Shown piece after piece: positions 7,432-14,117 of a stretch of DNA of 14,117 nt. Source of the DNA: Nitrospinae bacterium CG22_combo_CG10-13_8_21_14_all_47_10 (GTDB lineage Bacteria > Nitrospinota > Nitrospinia > Nitrospinales > VA-1); contig PCTK01000042.1 of assembly GCA_002786505.1 (NCBI GenBank), positions 6,400 to 20,516 on the forward strand, written 5' to 3'. The position numbers were made by a program, and so were the translations under genes. Each line of letters begins with the position of its first letter. The first letter of the stretch is position 1. The notes beneath the pieces were generated by a model. It made no database searches. It saw nothing but the letters and a program-made list of their open reading frames with translations, and had not been told where the DNA came from.

Positions 7432-8860
7432 ACACCGCCAGGTTTACTGAGAGAGGTTCGTTAGCGAATAACCCCAGTTGGCTGGCGGCCAGTTTTTTGT
7501 CGATGATCGGGACGGGATAATTTCCATCGAAGCAGGCGGAGCAGAACTTTTTCTTACCATTTTCCAGCACCTGTTGCATTTTTTCCAGGCTGAGATAGGC
7601 CAGGGAGTCCGCCGCCAGATATTTGCATGTCTCTTCGAGACTGTACTTATGACCGACCAGCTCTTCTGTGTTGGGCGTGTCGATGCCGTAATAGCAGGAA
7701 TGCAGGATGGGTGGAGACGAAATGCGAAGATGCACTTCCTTGGCCCCCGCATCCCGGAGCATTTTTACGATCTTGCGGCTGGTAGTGCCGCGGACTATGG
7801 AATCATCGATGATCGCAATGCGTTTGCCGGCGATCATTGTCTTTACCGGATTCAGTTTCAGTTTTACGCCAAAATGTCGAATCTGGGATTGTGGTTCAAT
7901 GAATGTCCTGCCGACATAATGATTGCGAATGAGACCCATTTCAAAAGGAATTCCGCTCTCTTCGGCGAAACCCATTGCCGACACAACCCCCGAGTCGGGA
8001 ACAGGCACAACGATATCGACATCAGCGGGGCTTTCCTGTGCCATGGCTCGACCCATGTTCTTGCGAACGCTATATACATGGTCCCCAAAGATATAGCTGT
8101 CGGGTCGCGCAAAATAAATATGCTCAAATACACAATGTTTCGGGTCGGCTTTTTTAAACGGGAAAAATGATTGCAGTCCTTGTTCGTTGATCAGGATCAA
8201 CTCGCCGGGCTCGACCTCGCGTATGAATTCGGCTTCGATTAGATCCATAACACAGGTTTCTGAGGCTACGATGTAGCCGCCATCGAGCTTGCCGAGACAA
8301 AGAGGGCGAAATCCGTGTGGGTCACGGGCGGCCACCAACTCGGTCTCTGTCATCAGGACTAGGGAATAGGCGCCGCTGACCTGGCTTAAGGCATCGGCGG
8401 CCCGGTCCACGAAAGTATCGGCTTTCGACTGGGCCATTAAATGCACGATGACTTCGCTGTCGTTGGTGGACATGAATATTGCCCCTTTATCCCCCAACTC
8501 TTTACGAATGGTTTGAGCGTTGACGAGGTTGCCGTTATGGGCGAGGGCCAGTGACCCGGCAGAATAATTAATCATGCAGGGTTGGGCGTTGACCAACTCG
8601 CTTTTTCCCGCTGTGGAATAGCGGTTATGACCGATGGCCAAAGGACCCGGTAGTTGCAGGATGCGCTCGGGGTTGAAGATGTCGGCGACCAGCCCCATTC
8701 CTAATTCAATATGCAGTCTGGAATGGTTGCTGGCGACAATGCCCGCGCTTTCCTGCCCCCGGTGTTGCAGGGCGTAGAGCCCGAGATAAACCAGATTGGC
8801 GGCCTCAGGATGGCCATATACTCCTACGACCCCGCATTCTTCATGTAGTTTGTCCAGCAT
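7409..8860 (-). CDS. purF: Amidophosphoribosyltransferase, Fe-S type
   Basis: This enzyme catalyses the first committed step of purine synthesis: PRPP plus glutamine gives 5-phosphoribosylamine. It has 483 residues. The N-terminal Ntn glutaminase domain carries nucleophile Cys9 (EECGVVG), so an eight-residue propeptide must be removed. LQHRGQESAG, GHNRYSTAG, AHNGNLVN and STNDSEV are the expected glutaminase motifs. The phosphoribosyltransferase domain has VPVPDSGVVSA and the PRPP loop AIIDDSIVRGTTS (349-361). C243, C389, C440 and C443 have spacings of 146, 51 and 3. These equal the spacings of the 4Fe-4S ligands in the Bacillus subtilis enzyme, so this is an Fe-S form and is likely oxygen-labile. 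The ATG at 8860 overlaps the end of purL by 20 bases and has GGGGA just upstream. The stop lies 23 bases inside the convergent UPF0182 gene. It is last in the cluster purSQLF. Confidence 0.97.
   Translation of the reverse strand: MLDKLHEECGVVGVYGHPEAANLVYLGLYALQHRGQESAGIVASNHSRLHIELGMGLVADIFNPERILQLPGPLAIGHNRYSTAGKSELVNAQPCMINYSAGSLALAHNGNLVNAQTIRKELGDKGAIFMSTNDSEVIVHLMAQSKADTFVDRAADALSQVSGAYSLVLMTETELVAARDPHGFRPLCLGKLDGGYIVASETCVMDLIEAEFIREVEPGELILINEQGLQSFFPFKKADPKHCVFEHIYFARPDSYIFGDHVYSVRKNMGRAMAQESPADVDIVVPVPDSGVVSAMGFAEESGIPFEMGLIRNHYVGRTFIEPQSQIRHFGVKLKLNPVKTMIAGKRIAIIDDSIVRGTTSRKIVKMLRDAGAKEVHLRISSPPILHSCYYGIDTPNTEELVGHKYSLEETCKYLAADSLAYLSLEKMQQVLENGKKKFCSACFDGNYPVPIIDKKLAASQLGLFANEPLSVNLAVFKARELL
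7476..7498 (+). terminator. Probable intrinsic terminator of the UPF0182 transcript, inside purF
   Basis: The arm AGTTGGC (7476-7482) pairs with GCCAGTT (7488-7494) to give a 7-bp stem with two G-U pairs and a 5-base loop. It is followed by a run of six T (7493-7498), whose first two bases take part in the stem. It lies 45 bases past the UPF0182 stop on the plus strand, the position expected for its terminator, although the DNA is also purF coding sequence. The stem is modest in stability. Confidence 0.45.
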
Positions 8861-11096
8861 AGTTCCCCAGTGAAGTTTTCCAGATTTCTTTTAAAACTTC
8901 TATTTCCTGTTTAACAACTTCTTTCCCATTAACGGTTATCGTGAAATGAGAGCCCCCGACTTTGCCAATCAGGGAAAAATCGACCGGGAATGCCATTGCC
9001 AGGTCTTCAATTTCGTTAATTCGTTCTTCAGGGAAAGAAATAACAATCCGCGATTGGGTTTCCCCGAATAGCAAGGTGTCGTTTCTTAATGTGGAATCCA
9101 GAGTGAGCGTGGCACCCAAAGTCTGACATCCCGGTGAGAAGCAAGATTCTGCCACCGCGATCGCCAGCCCTCCTTCAGAGCAATCATGAGCCGAAGAAAT
9201 GAGGCCTTCTTGAATCAGTTTCCGGCAAAAATCTTGCACCTGTTTTTCGTGCTTTCGATCCAGAACGGGAGGTTTTCCCTCGCTACGATCAAACATGACT
9301 TTCAGGTATTCGGTCCCCCCCAGCTCCTCCATGGTAAAGCCGATGAGAGCGATTCGATCTCCTGATTTTTTAAACCCCTGGGTCATGACCTTCCGCTGAT
9401 CCTCAATCAGGCCGACCACAGCCACAGTGGGGGTTGGGTAAATTGCGACTCCTTTAGTTTCATTATAAAGGCTGACGTTACCACTGACTACCGGAATATC
9501 AAAAAACCTGCAGGCATCCCCCATACCTTCCACGGCTTGTTGAAATTGCCACATGATTTCGGGTTTTTCCGGGTTGCCAAAATTCAGGCAATTGGTCAGG
9601 CCTATGGGTTTGGCCCCGGAACACACCACATTGCGGCAGGCTTCAGCAACAGCGATGGCGGCACCTTCATAGGGGTCGAGATAGCAGTAGCGGCTATTGC
9701 AATCTACCGAAATGGCTATCGCTTTATTTGTATCCTTGATGCGCAGGACGGCCGCGTCTGAGCCGGGCAAAACCAGCGTGTTCAGGCGCACCATGTGGTC
9801 ATATTGCTCGTAGACCCATTCCTTGCTGGCGATATTGGGGCAGGCCAGAAGTTTTTTCAAAGCCCTGTCTCCGCGTGTAAAGTCGGGAAACTCGGTCAGG
9901 CTTATATGCACCACCTCATCGAGGTATCCGGGGCGTTCTGCGGGTCGCTTCAGGTCCAGCGCACCATCGACAACGGGAATGATCGGCAGGTTAACCACTT
10001 CCTGGCCTTCAAACTGGATGCGCACGCAGGGTTCCTCGATCACTTCGCCGATGATGGCCGCGTCCAGTCCCCATTTATCAAGAATGGCAAGAGCTTCATC
10101 TTCATGACCCGGTTTGACCACGAACAACATGCGCTCCTGCGACTCGGAAAGTAAAATTTCGTAAGGGATCATGCCTTCTTCCCTCAAAGGAACCTTGGAC
10201 AGATCCATGAACACTCCGGTTTCGGCCCGGTGTGCCATTTCAAATGAAGATGAAGTGAGTCCTGCGGCTCCCATATCCTGTACTCCGACCACCCAGTCGC
10301 ACCCAAACAATTCCAGACAGGCTTCGATCAGCAGTTTTTCGGTGAAGGGGTCGCCAACCTGCACGGTGGGCCGTTTTTCTTCCGTGGTTTCATCAAACTC
10401 GGAGGAAGCCAGGAGGCTGGCCCCATGAATCCCATCGCGCCCGGTTTTGGAGCCGACATAAAGAATCTGGTTGCCCACTCCTCCGGCACCGGCGAGGAAG
10501 ATTCGATCCGCTTTGACCAACCCCAGGCAGAATGCGTTGACCAGAATATTGCCGTTGTAGCAGGCGTCAAAGTAAATTTCCCCGCCAACCGTGGGAACTC
10601 CGGTACAGTTTCCGTAACTGGAGATGCCATCGACCACGCCATGAAGTAGAAACCGGGTACGGGGTTCATCCAGTTCGCCGAATCGTAAGGAGTTCAATAA
10701 AGCGATCGGTCGTGCTCCCATGGTGAAAATATCTCGCATTATTCCACCAACACCGGTTGCCGCACCCTGACGAGGTTCGATAAAGGAGGGGTGGTTGTGG
10801 CTTTCAATTTTGAAGGCGACAGCCAGGCCATCGCCAATATCTATGACACCCGCGTTTTCTCCGGGGCCTTGCAAAACATTGGGGCCTTCGACCGGGAGTT
10901 TTCTCAAATAAGGCCGGGAACTTTTATAACTGCAGTGCTCACTCCACATGACGGAAAAAATGCCCAACTCCGTCAGGTTCGGGGGGCGACCTATCAGGTC
11001 AAGGATGCGCCGGAACTCTTCCACAGTCAAACCGTGTTCCTTCACAATCTGCGGGGTGATCTCGGGGCCGGGTCGGTTTTTTTCAGGTTTGTCCAC
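8841..11096 (-). CDS. purL: Phosphoribosylformylglycinamidine synthase subunit PurL (small form)
   Basis: This is the ATP-dependent synthetase subunit of FGAM synthase, converting FGAR to FGAM with ammonia supplied by PurQ in a PurS-bridged complex. It has 751 residues, normal for small PurL, and lacks the fused glutaminase of the long form. Motifs are MWSEHCSYKSSRPYL (50-64) with the conserved His54, GPGENAG, FKIESHNHPSFIEP (95-108), GAATGVGGIMRD, and SESQERMLF for the first half. The second AIRS-like half has NCLNFGNPEKPEIMWQF, VSGNVSLYNET and HDCSEGGLAIAVAE. The start is GTG at 11096, 4 bases after the purQ stop, with no Shine-Dalgarno visible, so it is probably translated by coupling from purQ. 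The TGA stop overlaps the start of purF by 20 bases. Confidence 0.97.
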   Translation of the reverse strand: MDKPEKNRPGPEITPQIVKEHGLTVEEFRRILDLIGRPPNLTELGIFSVMWSEHCSYKSSRPYLRKLPVEGPNVLQGPGENAGVIDIGDGLAVAFKIESHNHPSFIEPRQGAATGVGGIMRDIFTMGARPIALLNSLRFGELDEPRTRFLLHGVVDGISSYGNCTGVPTVGGEIYFDACYNGNILVNAFCLGLVKADRIFLAGAGGVGNQILYVGSKTGRDGIHGASLLASSEFDETTEEKRPTVQVGDPFTEKLLIEACLELFGCDWVVGVQDMGAAGLTSSSFEMAHRAETGVFMDLSKVPLREEGMIPYEILLSESQERMLFVVKPGHEDEALAILDKWGLDAAIIGEVIEEPCVRIQFEGQEVVNLPIIPVVDGALDLKRPAERPGYLDEVVHISLTEFPDFTRGDRALKKLLACPNIASKEWVYEQYDHMVRLNTLVLPGSDAAVLRIKDTNKAIAISVDCNSRYCYLDPYEGAAIAVAEACRNVVCSGAKPIGLTNCLNFGNPEKPEIMWQFQQAVEGMGDACRFFDIPVVSGNVSLYNETKGVAIYPTPTVAVVGLIEDQRKVMTQGFKKSGDRIALIGFTMEELGGTEYLKVMFDRSEGKPPVLDRKHEKQVQDFCRKLIQEGLISSAHDCSEGGLAIAVAESCFSPGCQTLGATLTLDSTLRNDTLLFGETQSRIVISFPEERINEIEDLAMAFPVDFSLIGKVGGSHFTITVNGKEVVKQEIEVLKEIWKTSLGNYAGQTT

Positions 11097-11100
11097 AGTA

Positions 11101-11790
11101 TTAGAAATTTGAAATAAGGGATTGAAAAATAATTTGGCCGTCTGTACCAGCTAACTGCGGGTCGGCACAACGCTCGGGATGCGGCATCATGCCCATCACG
11201 TTTTTTTGCTCATTGGTTAACCCGGCCACAGAACCCACAGAACCGTTGGGATTGGACTCAGCGGAAATATTCCCTTCTGTATCGCAATACCGGAAAAGGA
11301 TCTGTCCTTTTTCCTCAAGCTCGTTCAAGGAGAAGGGGTCGATGTAGTAACTCCCTTGATGATGCGCGATCGGAATTTCCAGAACCCGATTTTCTCCACA
11401 AAGCCGGGTGAAAGGGGTGTCGAGGTTTTCAACACGGACAGACACATTTTTGCAGATGAATTTCCGCGACTGGTTCTGGATCAACGCTCCGGGAAGCAGG
11501 TTGGATTCCAAAAGAACCTGGAATCCGTTGCAGATACCAAGCACCTTGCCTCCGGCTTTGGCAAAGCCGATGATGGAATTCATAATAGGAGAAAAACGGG
11601 CAATCGCTCCGGCCCGCAGGTAATCCCCATAAGAAAAGCCGCCTGGCAGAACTATCAAATCGAAGGACTCCAGATTGGCCTCTTCTTTATGCCACAGCCA
11701 GTGGGTCTCCTGATTCAGAATGTGCTTGAGGATATGATAACAATCGTGGTCACAATTGGACCCCGGAAATACAACAATGCCACACTTCAT
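11101..11790 (-). CDS. purQ: Phosphoribosylformylglycinamidine synthase glutaminase subunit PurQ
   Basis: This 229-residue class I glutamine amidotransferase releases ammonia from glutamine for PurL. It begins MKCGIVVFPGSNCD. The oxyanion-hole region is LPGGFSYGDYLRAGAI (48-63), the catalytic Cys87 is in GICNGFQ, and the His204/Glu206 pair is in MPHPER (202-207), which completes the triad. Length is normal for the stand-alone PurQ of the PurS-dependent system. The ATG at 11790 is 29 bases after the purS stop and has no obvious ribosome site. The stop is 4 bases before the purL GTG. It belongs to the purSQLF operon and acts in the cytoplasm. Confidence 0.97.
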   Translation of the reverse strand: MKCGIVVFPGSNCDHDCYHILKHILNQETHWLWHKEEANLESFDLIVLPGGFSYGDYLRAGAIARFSPIMNSIIGFAKAGGKVLGICNGFQVLLESNLLPGALIQNQSRKFICKNVSVRVENLDTPFTRLCGENRVLEIPIAHHQGSYYIDPFSLNELEEKGQILFRYCDTEGNISAESNPNGSVGSVAGLTNEQKNVMGMMPHPERCADPQLAGTDGQIIFQSLISNF

Positions 11791-11819
11791 TTTATGCCGG
11801 TTCGATTCGTTTTGGAGTG

Positions 11820-12068
11820 TTATTCAGTAGGTACAAGGGTAAAACGGAAGGATTCAATCACCGTATTCGCCAGGAGTCGTTCGCACATTTCCCGGACGCG
11901 TATCTCGGCTTCCTCCTCCGATGCAGAATCAAGTTTGATTTCAAGATATTTTCCGATATTCACATCCAGAACTTCATCATATCCTAAATCGTTCAGCGCG
12001 TGGTGAACAGTTTTTCCCTGTGGATCGAGAACACCTTCCTTGAATGTTACATGTATTTGAGCAAGCAT
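11820..12068 (-). CDS. purS: Phosphoribosylformylglycinamidine synthase subunit PurS
   Basis: This 82-residue small protein bridges PurQ and PurL in FGAM synthase and helps pass ammonia between them. Family features are an initial strand (AQIHVTFKEGVLDPQGKTV), the helix HHALNDLGY, the second strand DVNIGKYLEI, a Glu-rich helix (EEEAEIRVREMCERLLAN) and the closing strand FRFTLVP. Length is typical. The ATG at 12068 has a purine-rich ribosome site, AAGGTTGGA, ending 4 bases upstream. It is the first gene of the minus-strand pur operon and faces a divergent gap. Its presence fits the separate PurQ and small PurL next to it. Confidence 0.96.
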   Translation of the reverse strand: MLAQIHVTFKEGVLDPQGKTVHHALNDLGYDEVLDVNIGKYLEIKLDSASEEEAEIRVREMCERLLANTVIESFRFTLVPTE

Positions 12069-12229
12069 TTTTCCAACCTTAACACAGAAGTTTATTCAGT
12101 TCAGCAGGCTTTGTAACAGGAAACCGCCGAAAGCTAAAGACCAATTTTTGACCGACCTGAAATATTATGATAAACAAGGAGTTACGAAGTCCTTTCTCAA
12201 GCATTTTCTTGCCAGAGTTTTTATTCCAA
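12069..12229. other. Divergent intergenic region between purS and the membrane protein gene
   Basis: This 161-base gap should hold the promoters of both outward-facing units. On the plus strand TTGACC (12148-12153) with TAAACA (12171-12176) at 17-base spacing is a weak candidate for the membrane protein gene. If it is real, transcription starts near 12183 and the start at 12230 must be used. For pur I find only TTACAA and TAAACT at 16 bases on the minus strand, which is poor. I see no purine riboswitch and no clear operator palindrome. Confidence 0.4.
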
Positions 12230-13732
12230 ATGAGTAAGCCTAAAATCCATTTGACGCTTTTCCTTTTTTTCTTTTCCATCTATGCCCTGACCGGGCAGGG
12301 GTCCATCCAGTCGGCAGATGGGAAAATCATGTTCCTTCTTACCCAGGCCATGGTGGAAAACCAAAGCGTGAGTTTTTCCGAAATGGTTACCCTGGAAGAT
12401 AATGAGGGCTCGAAATTTTCTAAATATGGGTTAGGCATGAGCATTCTGGCTATTCCTTTTTACCTATTGGGCAAGGCTTTATCCATTTTGTTAGGCATTG
12501 AGGCCTCTTTGGCAACGCAGTTTGCTGTCAGCATGATCAATGCCTTTCTTACGGCGCTCAGTTGCCTGATGGTTTATCGATTTGCAAGGGAGCGGTTCGA
12601 TTTTAGTCCAGGAACCGGTTTGTTTTTAGCCGCCGGGTTTGGGTTATCCACCATTGCCTGGTATTACTCTGAAGATTTCATGAGCGAACCGGTCACCACA
12701 TTGTTGCTACTGTCAGCGGTGTATTTTGTGACGGGCCAAGACCCCTTGACGCGGAAACGGGATTTGCTCTGGGCGGGGACGTTCCTGGCATTAGCGATTT
12801 TTTGCAGACTGCCGGTATTGGTGGCGGTGCCGGGATTCATTATTTACCAATGGATGGTGTGGGCCGAATCGGAAGAGAAAAGTGTGAATGCCCTGGTCAT
12901 GGACTTGGTCCGTTCCGCGATTCCTGTTATCGCCGTCCTGATTCTTATCATGGCCTATAATTATGTCCGTTTTGCGGACCCCCTGGAAACCGGATATGAA
13001 AAGTTTTCCGGCCGGTTTATGGTTGGTTTATTCGGCCTTCTTTTTTCTCCCGGGAAATCGCTGTTTTTGTTCAATCCTTTAACCATTTTTGGGTGCCTGT
13101 CTTTCACGCTTTGTTTTCAAAAACAAAGAAAAATAACTTTGCTTTTTGGTTGGATCGTTGTTTCGCACCTGCTATTGTTTTCCTTCTGGGGGAGTTGGCA
13201 GGGGGGCATGAGTTGGGGGCCAAGGTTGATGCTGGGGGTCTTGCCCTATTTAATTTTGCCCATTGGCTTTCTTTTGCGGGAGTATAAACAAGCTGTTAAA
13301 ATTCCCGTCCTGGTGGTGATGGCAATGGGAATATTAATCCAGTTGCCTTCAGTAACGGTCAATATTGCCCGCTACTACTATGAAATGAACCGGGACTTTG
13401 GAAGTTCAGGTCACGATCAGATTTTATTCTCCCCGAAGTATTCCCAGTTGATCGGTCAGTTCAGGCAGGTTGCGGTGGTTTTTGAAAATCTGGATGATGA
13501 TTTTCAAATGGCGCAAATGGTTTCACTGGCAAAAAAGGGCGAGCGGTTCCTGGGGGCGGATATCGAGGTGGTTCTGGAAAATGGGTTGGCGGTCAATGCG
13601 CCTAATTTTTGGTGGTATTACATGCGTTTGTTTGGGTACCCTTTTTATTTCTGGTTGCTTCCTCCTGTTGCACTGGTCGGAGTCATAGCGGTCAGCGGCT
13701 ACAAGTTGTACCGGGAAACCGGTGATCTTTAA
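12230..13732 (+). CDS. Multi-pass membrane protein, GT-C glycosyltransferase-like
   Basis: This is a hydrophobic protein of 500 residues (521 if the in-frame ATG at 12167 is used). The first membrane segment, IHLTLFLFFFSIYAL, follows directly after MSKPK, which is why I prefer 12230; neither start has a good ribosome site. The loop after it contains GSIQSADGKIM and then FSKYGLGMSILAIPFYLLG, an arrangement common in lipid-carrier-dependent GT-C/family 39-like membrane proteins. Later come about eight more membrane segments, the stretch LFGLLFSPGKSLFLFNP, and the loop WGSWQGGMSWGPRLML, also seen in such proteins. A soluble stretch near 405-480 (long-form numbering) precedes a last segment at about 490-511. 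A role in sugar transfer at the inner membrane is inferred from this layout; donor and acceptor are unknown. The next gene follows after 26 bases. Confidence 0.7.
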   Translation: MSKPKIHLTLFLFFFSIYALTGQGSIQSADGKIMFLLTQAMVENQSVSFSEMVTLEDNEGSKFSKYGLGMSILAIPFYLLGKALSILLGIEASLATQFAVSMINAFLTALSCLMVYRFARERFDFSPGTGLFLAAGFGLSTIAWYYSEDFMSEPVTTLLLLSAVYFVTGQDPLTRKRDLLWAGTFLALAIFCRLPVLVAVPGFIIYQWMVWAESEEKSVNALVMDLVRSAIPVIAVLILIMAYNYVRFADPLETGYEKFSGRFMVGLFGLLFSPGKSLFLFNPLTIFGCLSFTLCFQKQRKITLLFGWIVVSHLLLFSFWGSWQGGMSWGPRLMLGVLPYLILPIGFLLREYKQAVKIPVLVVMAMGILIQLPSVTVNIARYYYEMNRDFGSSGHDQILFSPKYSQLIGQFRQVAVVFENLDDDFQMAQMVSLAKKGERFLGADIEVVLENGLAVNAPNFWWYYMRLFGYPFYFWLLPPVALVGVIAVSGYKLYRETGDL

Positions 13733-13758
13733 ACGCGAAATATTCTTTCGGAAGAACT

Positions 13759-14117
13759 ATGGAAAATAAATGGAATGACTCATCTGCCAAAGCGGCTATT
13801 GAAAAGTATAACGATGTCTCAGAAGATATTGCCCTTCGCATTTACACGTCTCGATTGATCGGCGCGGACCCCTCGCTGGTTCTCCATGGTGGAGGCAACA
13901 CCTCGGTCAAGTCGCGCACCCGCAACAAGGTGAACGAAGAGGTGGATGTACTTTATGTCAAAGGCAGTGGCTGGGATCTGGATACGCTGGAGCCGCCGGG
14001 CCTTCCCGGAGTTTTGCTCGATCATTTACAGAAATTGAGAAGCCTGGACCGGTTGAGTGATGAGGACATGGTCAATGAGCAGAGAACGCACCTGTTGGAC
14101 GCGTCTTTCCCCAATCC
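13759..14117 (+). CDS. Class II aldolase, probable bifunctional aldolase/short-chain dehydrogenase (3' partial)
   Basis: The first 119 residues of a class II aldolase/adducin-type protein are seen; the gene runs off the right edge. SRLIGADPSLVLHGGGNTSVK (about 31-51) and VLYVKGSGWDLDTLEPPGL (about 63-81) are the characteristic blocks of the RhaD-like family, in which an N-terminal aldolase domain is fused to a C-terminal short-chain dehydrogenase. The zinc-binding histidines and the dehydrogenase half lie outside the window, so the fusion is predicted from N-terminal similarity only. Such proteins act on sugar phosphates such as rhamnulose-1-phosphate, but the substrate cannot be told here. 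The start at 13759 has a ribosome site GGAAG (13750-13754) 4 bases upstream. It follows the membrane protein gene closely on the same strand and may share its transcript. Confidence 0.85.
   Translation, partial: MENKWNDSSAKAAIEKYNDVSEDIALRIYTSRLIGADPSLVLHGGGNTSVKSRTRNKVNEEVDVLYVKGSGWDLDTLEPPGLPGVLLDHLQKLRSLDRLSDEDMVNEQRTHLLDASFPN

Noticed and set aside
7478..8170. 230-codon open frame on the plus strand opposite purF
   Set aside because: It is fully antisense to a clearly functional PurF, has no recognisable domain and no ribosome site worth noting.
11356..12006. 216-codon open frame on the plus strand opposite purQ and purS
   Set aside because: It crosses two well-defined minus-strand genes and their gap, and the translation has no family features.
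1..14117. Search for insertion sequences, CRISPR repeats, tRNA/rRNA genes, attachment sites and tandem repeats
   Set aside because: No transposase, repeat-spacer pattern, tRNA cloverleaf or direct repeats of note were seen on reading the window; coding density is high throughout.

Overview
The window is a run of ordinary bacterial chromosome with about 50% GC and short intergenic gaps. I see no mobile element, CRISPR array, tRNA, rRNA or prophage gene. The organism is most likely a Gram-negative bacterium that makes meso-diaminopimelate peptidoglycan, because it carries the Mpl murein-recycling ligase. The rest of its content is a purSQLF cluster with separate PurS and PurQ, an iron-sulfur type PurF, and a UPF0182 membrane protein. 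That mix would fit a deltaproteobacterial or Nitrospinota-like lineage. The lineage is an inference from gene content and is not proven by any single gene.

Left block, plus strand, 1-7431. It opens with the C-terminal two thirds of a HAD phosphatase of the phosphoglycolate phosphatase type. Next is mpl, behind a strong sigma-70-like promoter that places transcription start only a few bases before its ATG. The mpl stop codon overlaps the start of an unrecognised 378-residue protein that resembles a radical SAM barrel without the cluster-binding cysteines. A genuine radical SAM protein with a cysteine-rich C-terminus follows. Then come a thioredoxin-like protein with a CNHC active site and, 8 bases later, a 917-residue UPF0182 membrane protein.

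Middle block, minus strand, 12068 down to 7409. This is a compact purS-purQ-purL-purF operon. PurS, PurQ and small PurL form the FGAM synthase complex (step 4 of purine synthesis), and PurF catalyses step 1. The 3' end of purF overlaps the 3' end of the UPF0182 gene by 23 bases on opposite strands. The likely terminator of the UPF0182 gene lies inside purF.

Right block, plus strand, 12230-14117. A 161-base divergent gap separates purS from a multi-pass membrane protein resembling GT-C glycosyltransferases. It is followed by the N-terminal part of a class II aldolase, probably of the bifunctional aldolase/short-chain dehydrogenase (RhaD-like) family, which runs off the window.

Most genes are recognisable housekeeping genes. 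The part most worth following up is the pair at 1907-4020: a radical SAM-like barrel without the cysteine motif beside an intact radical SAM protein, coupled to mpl.
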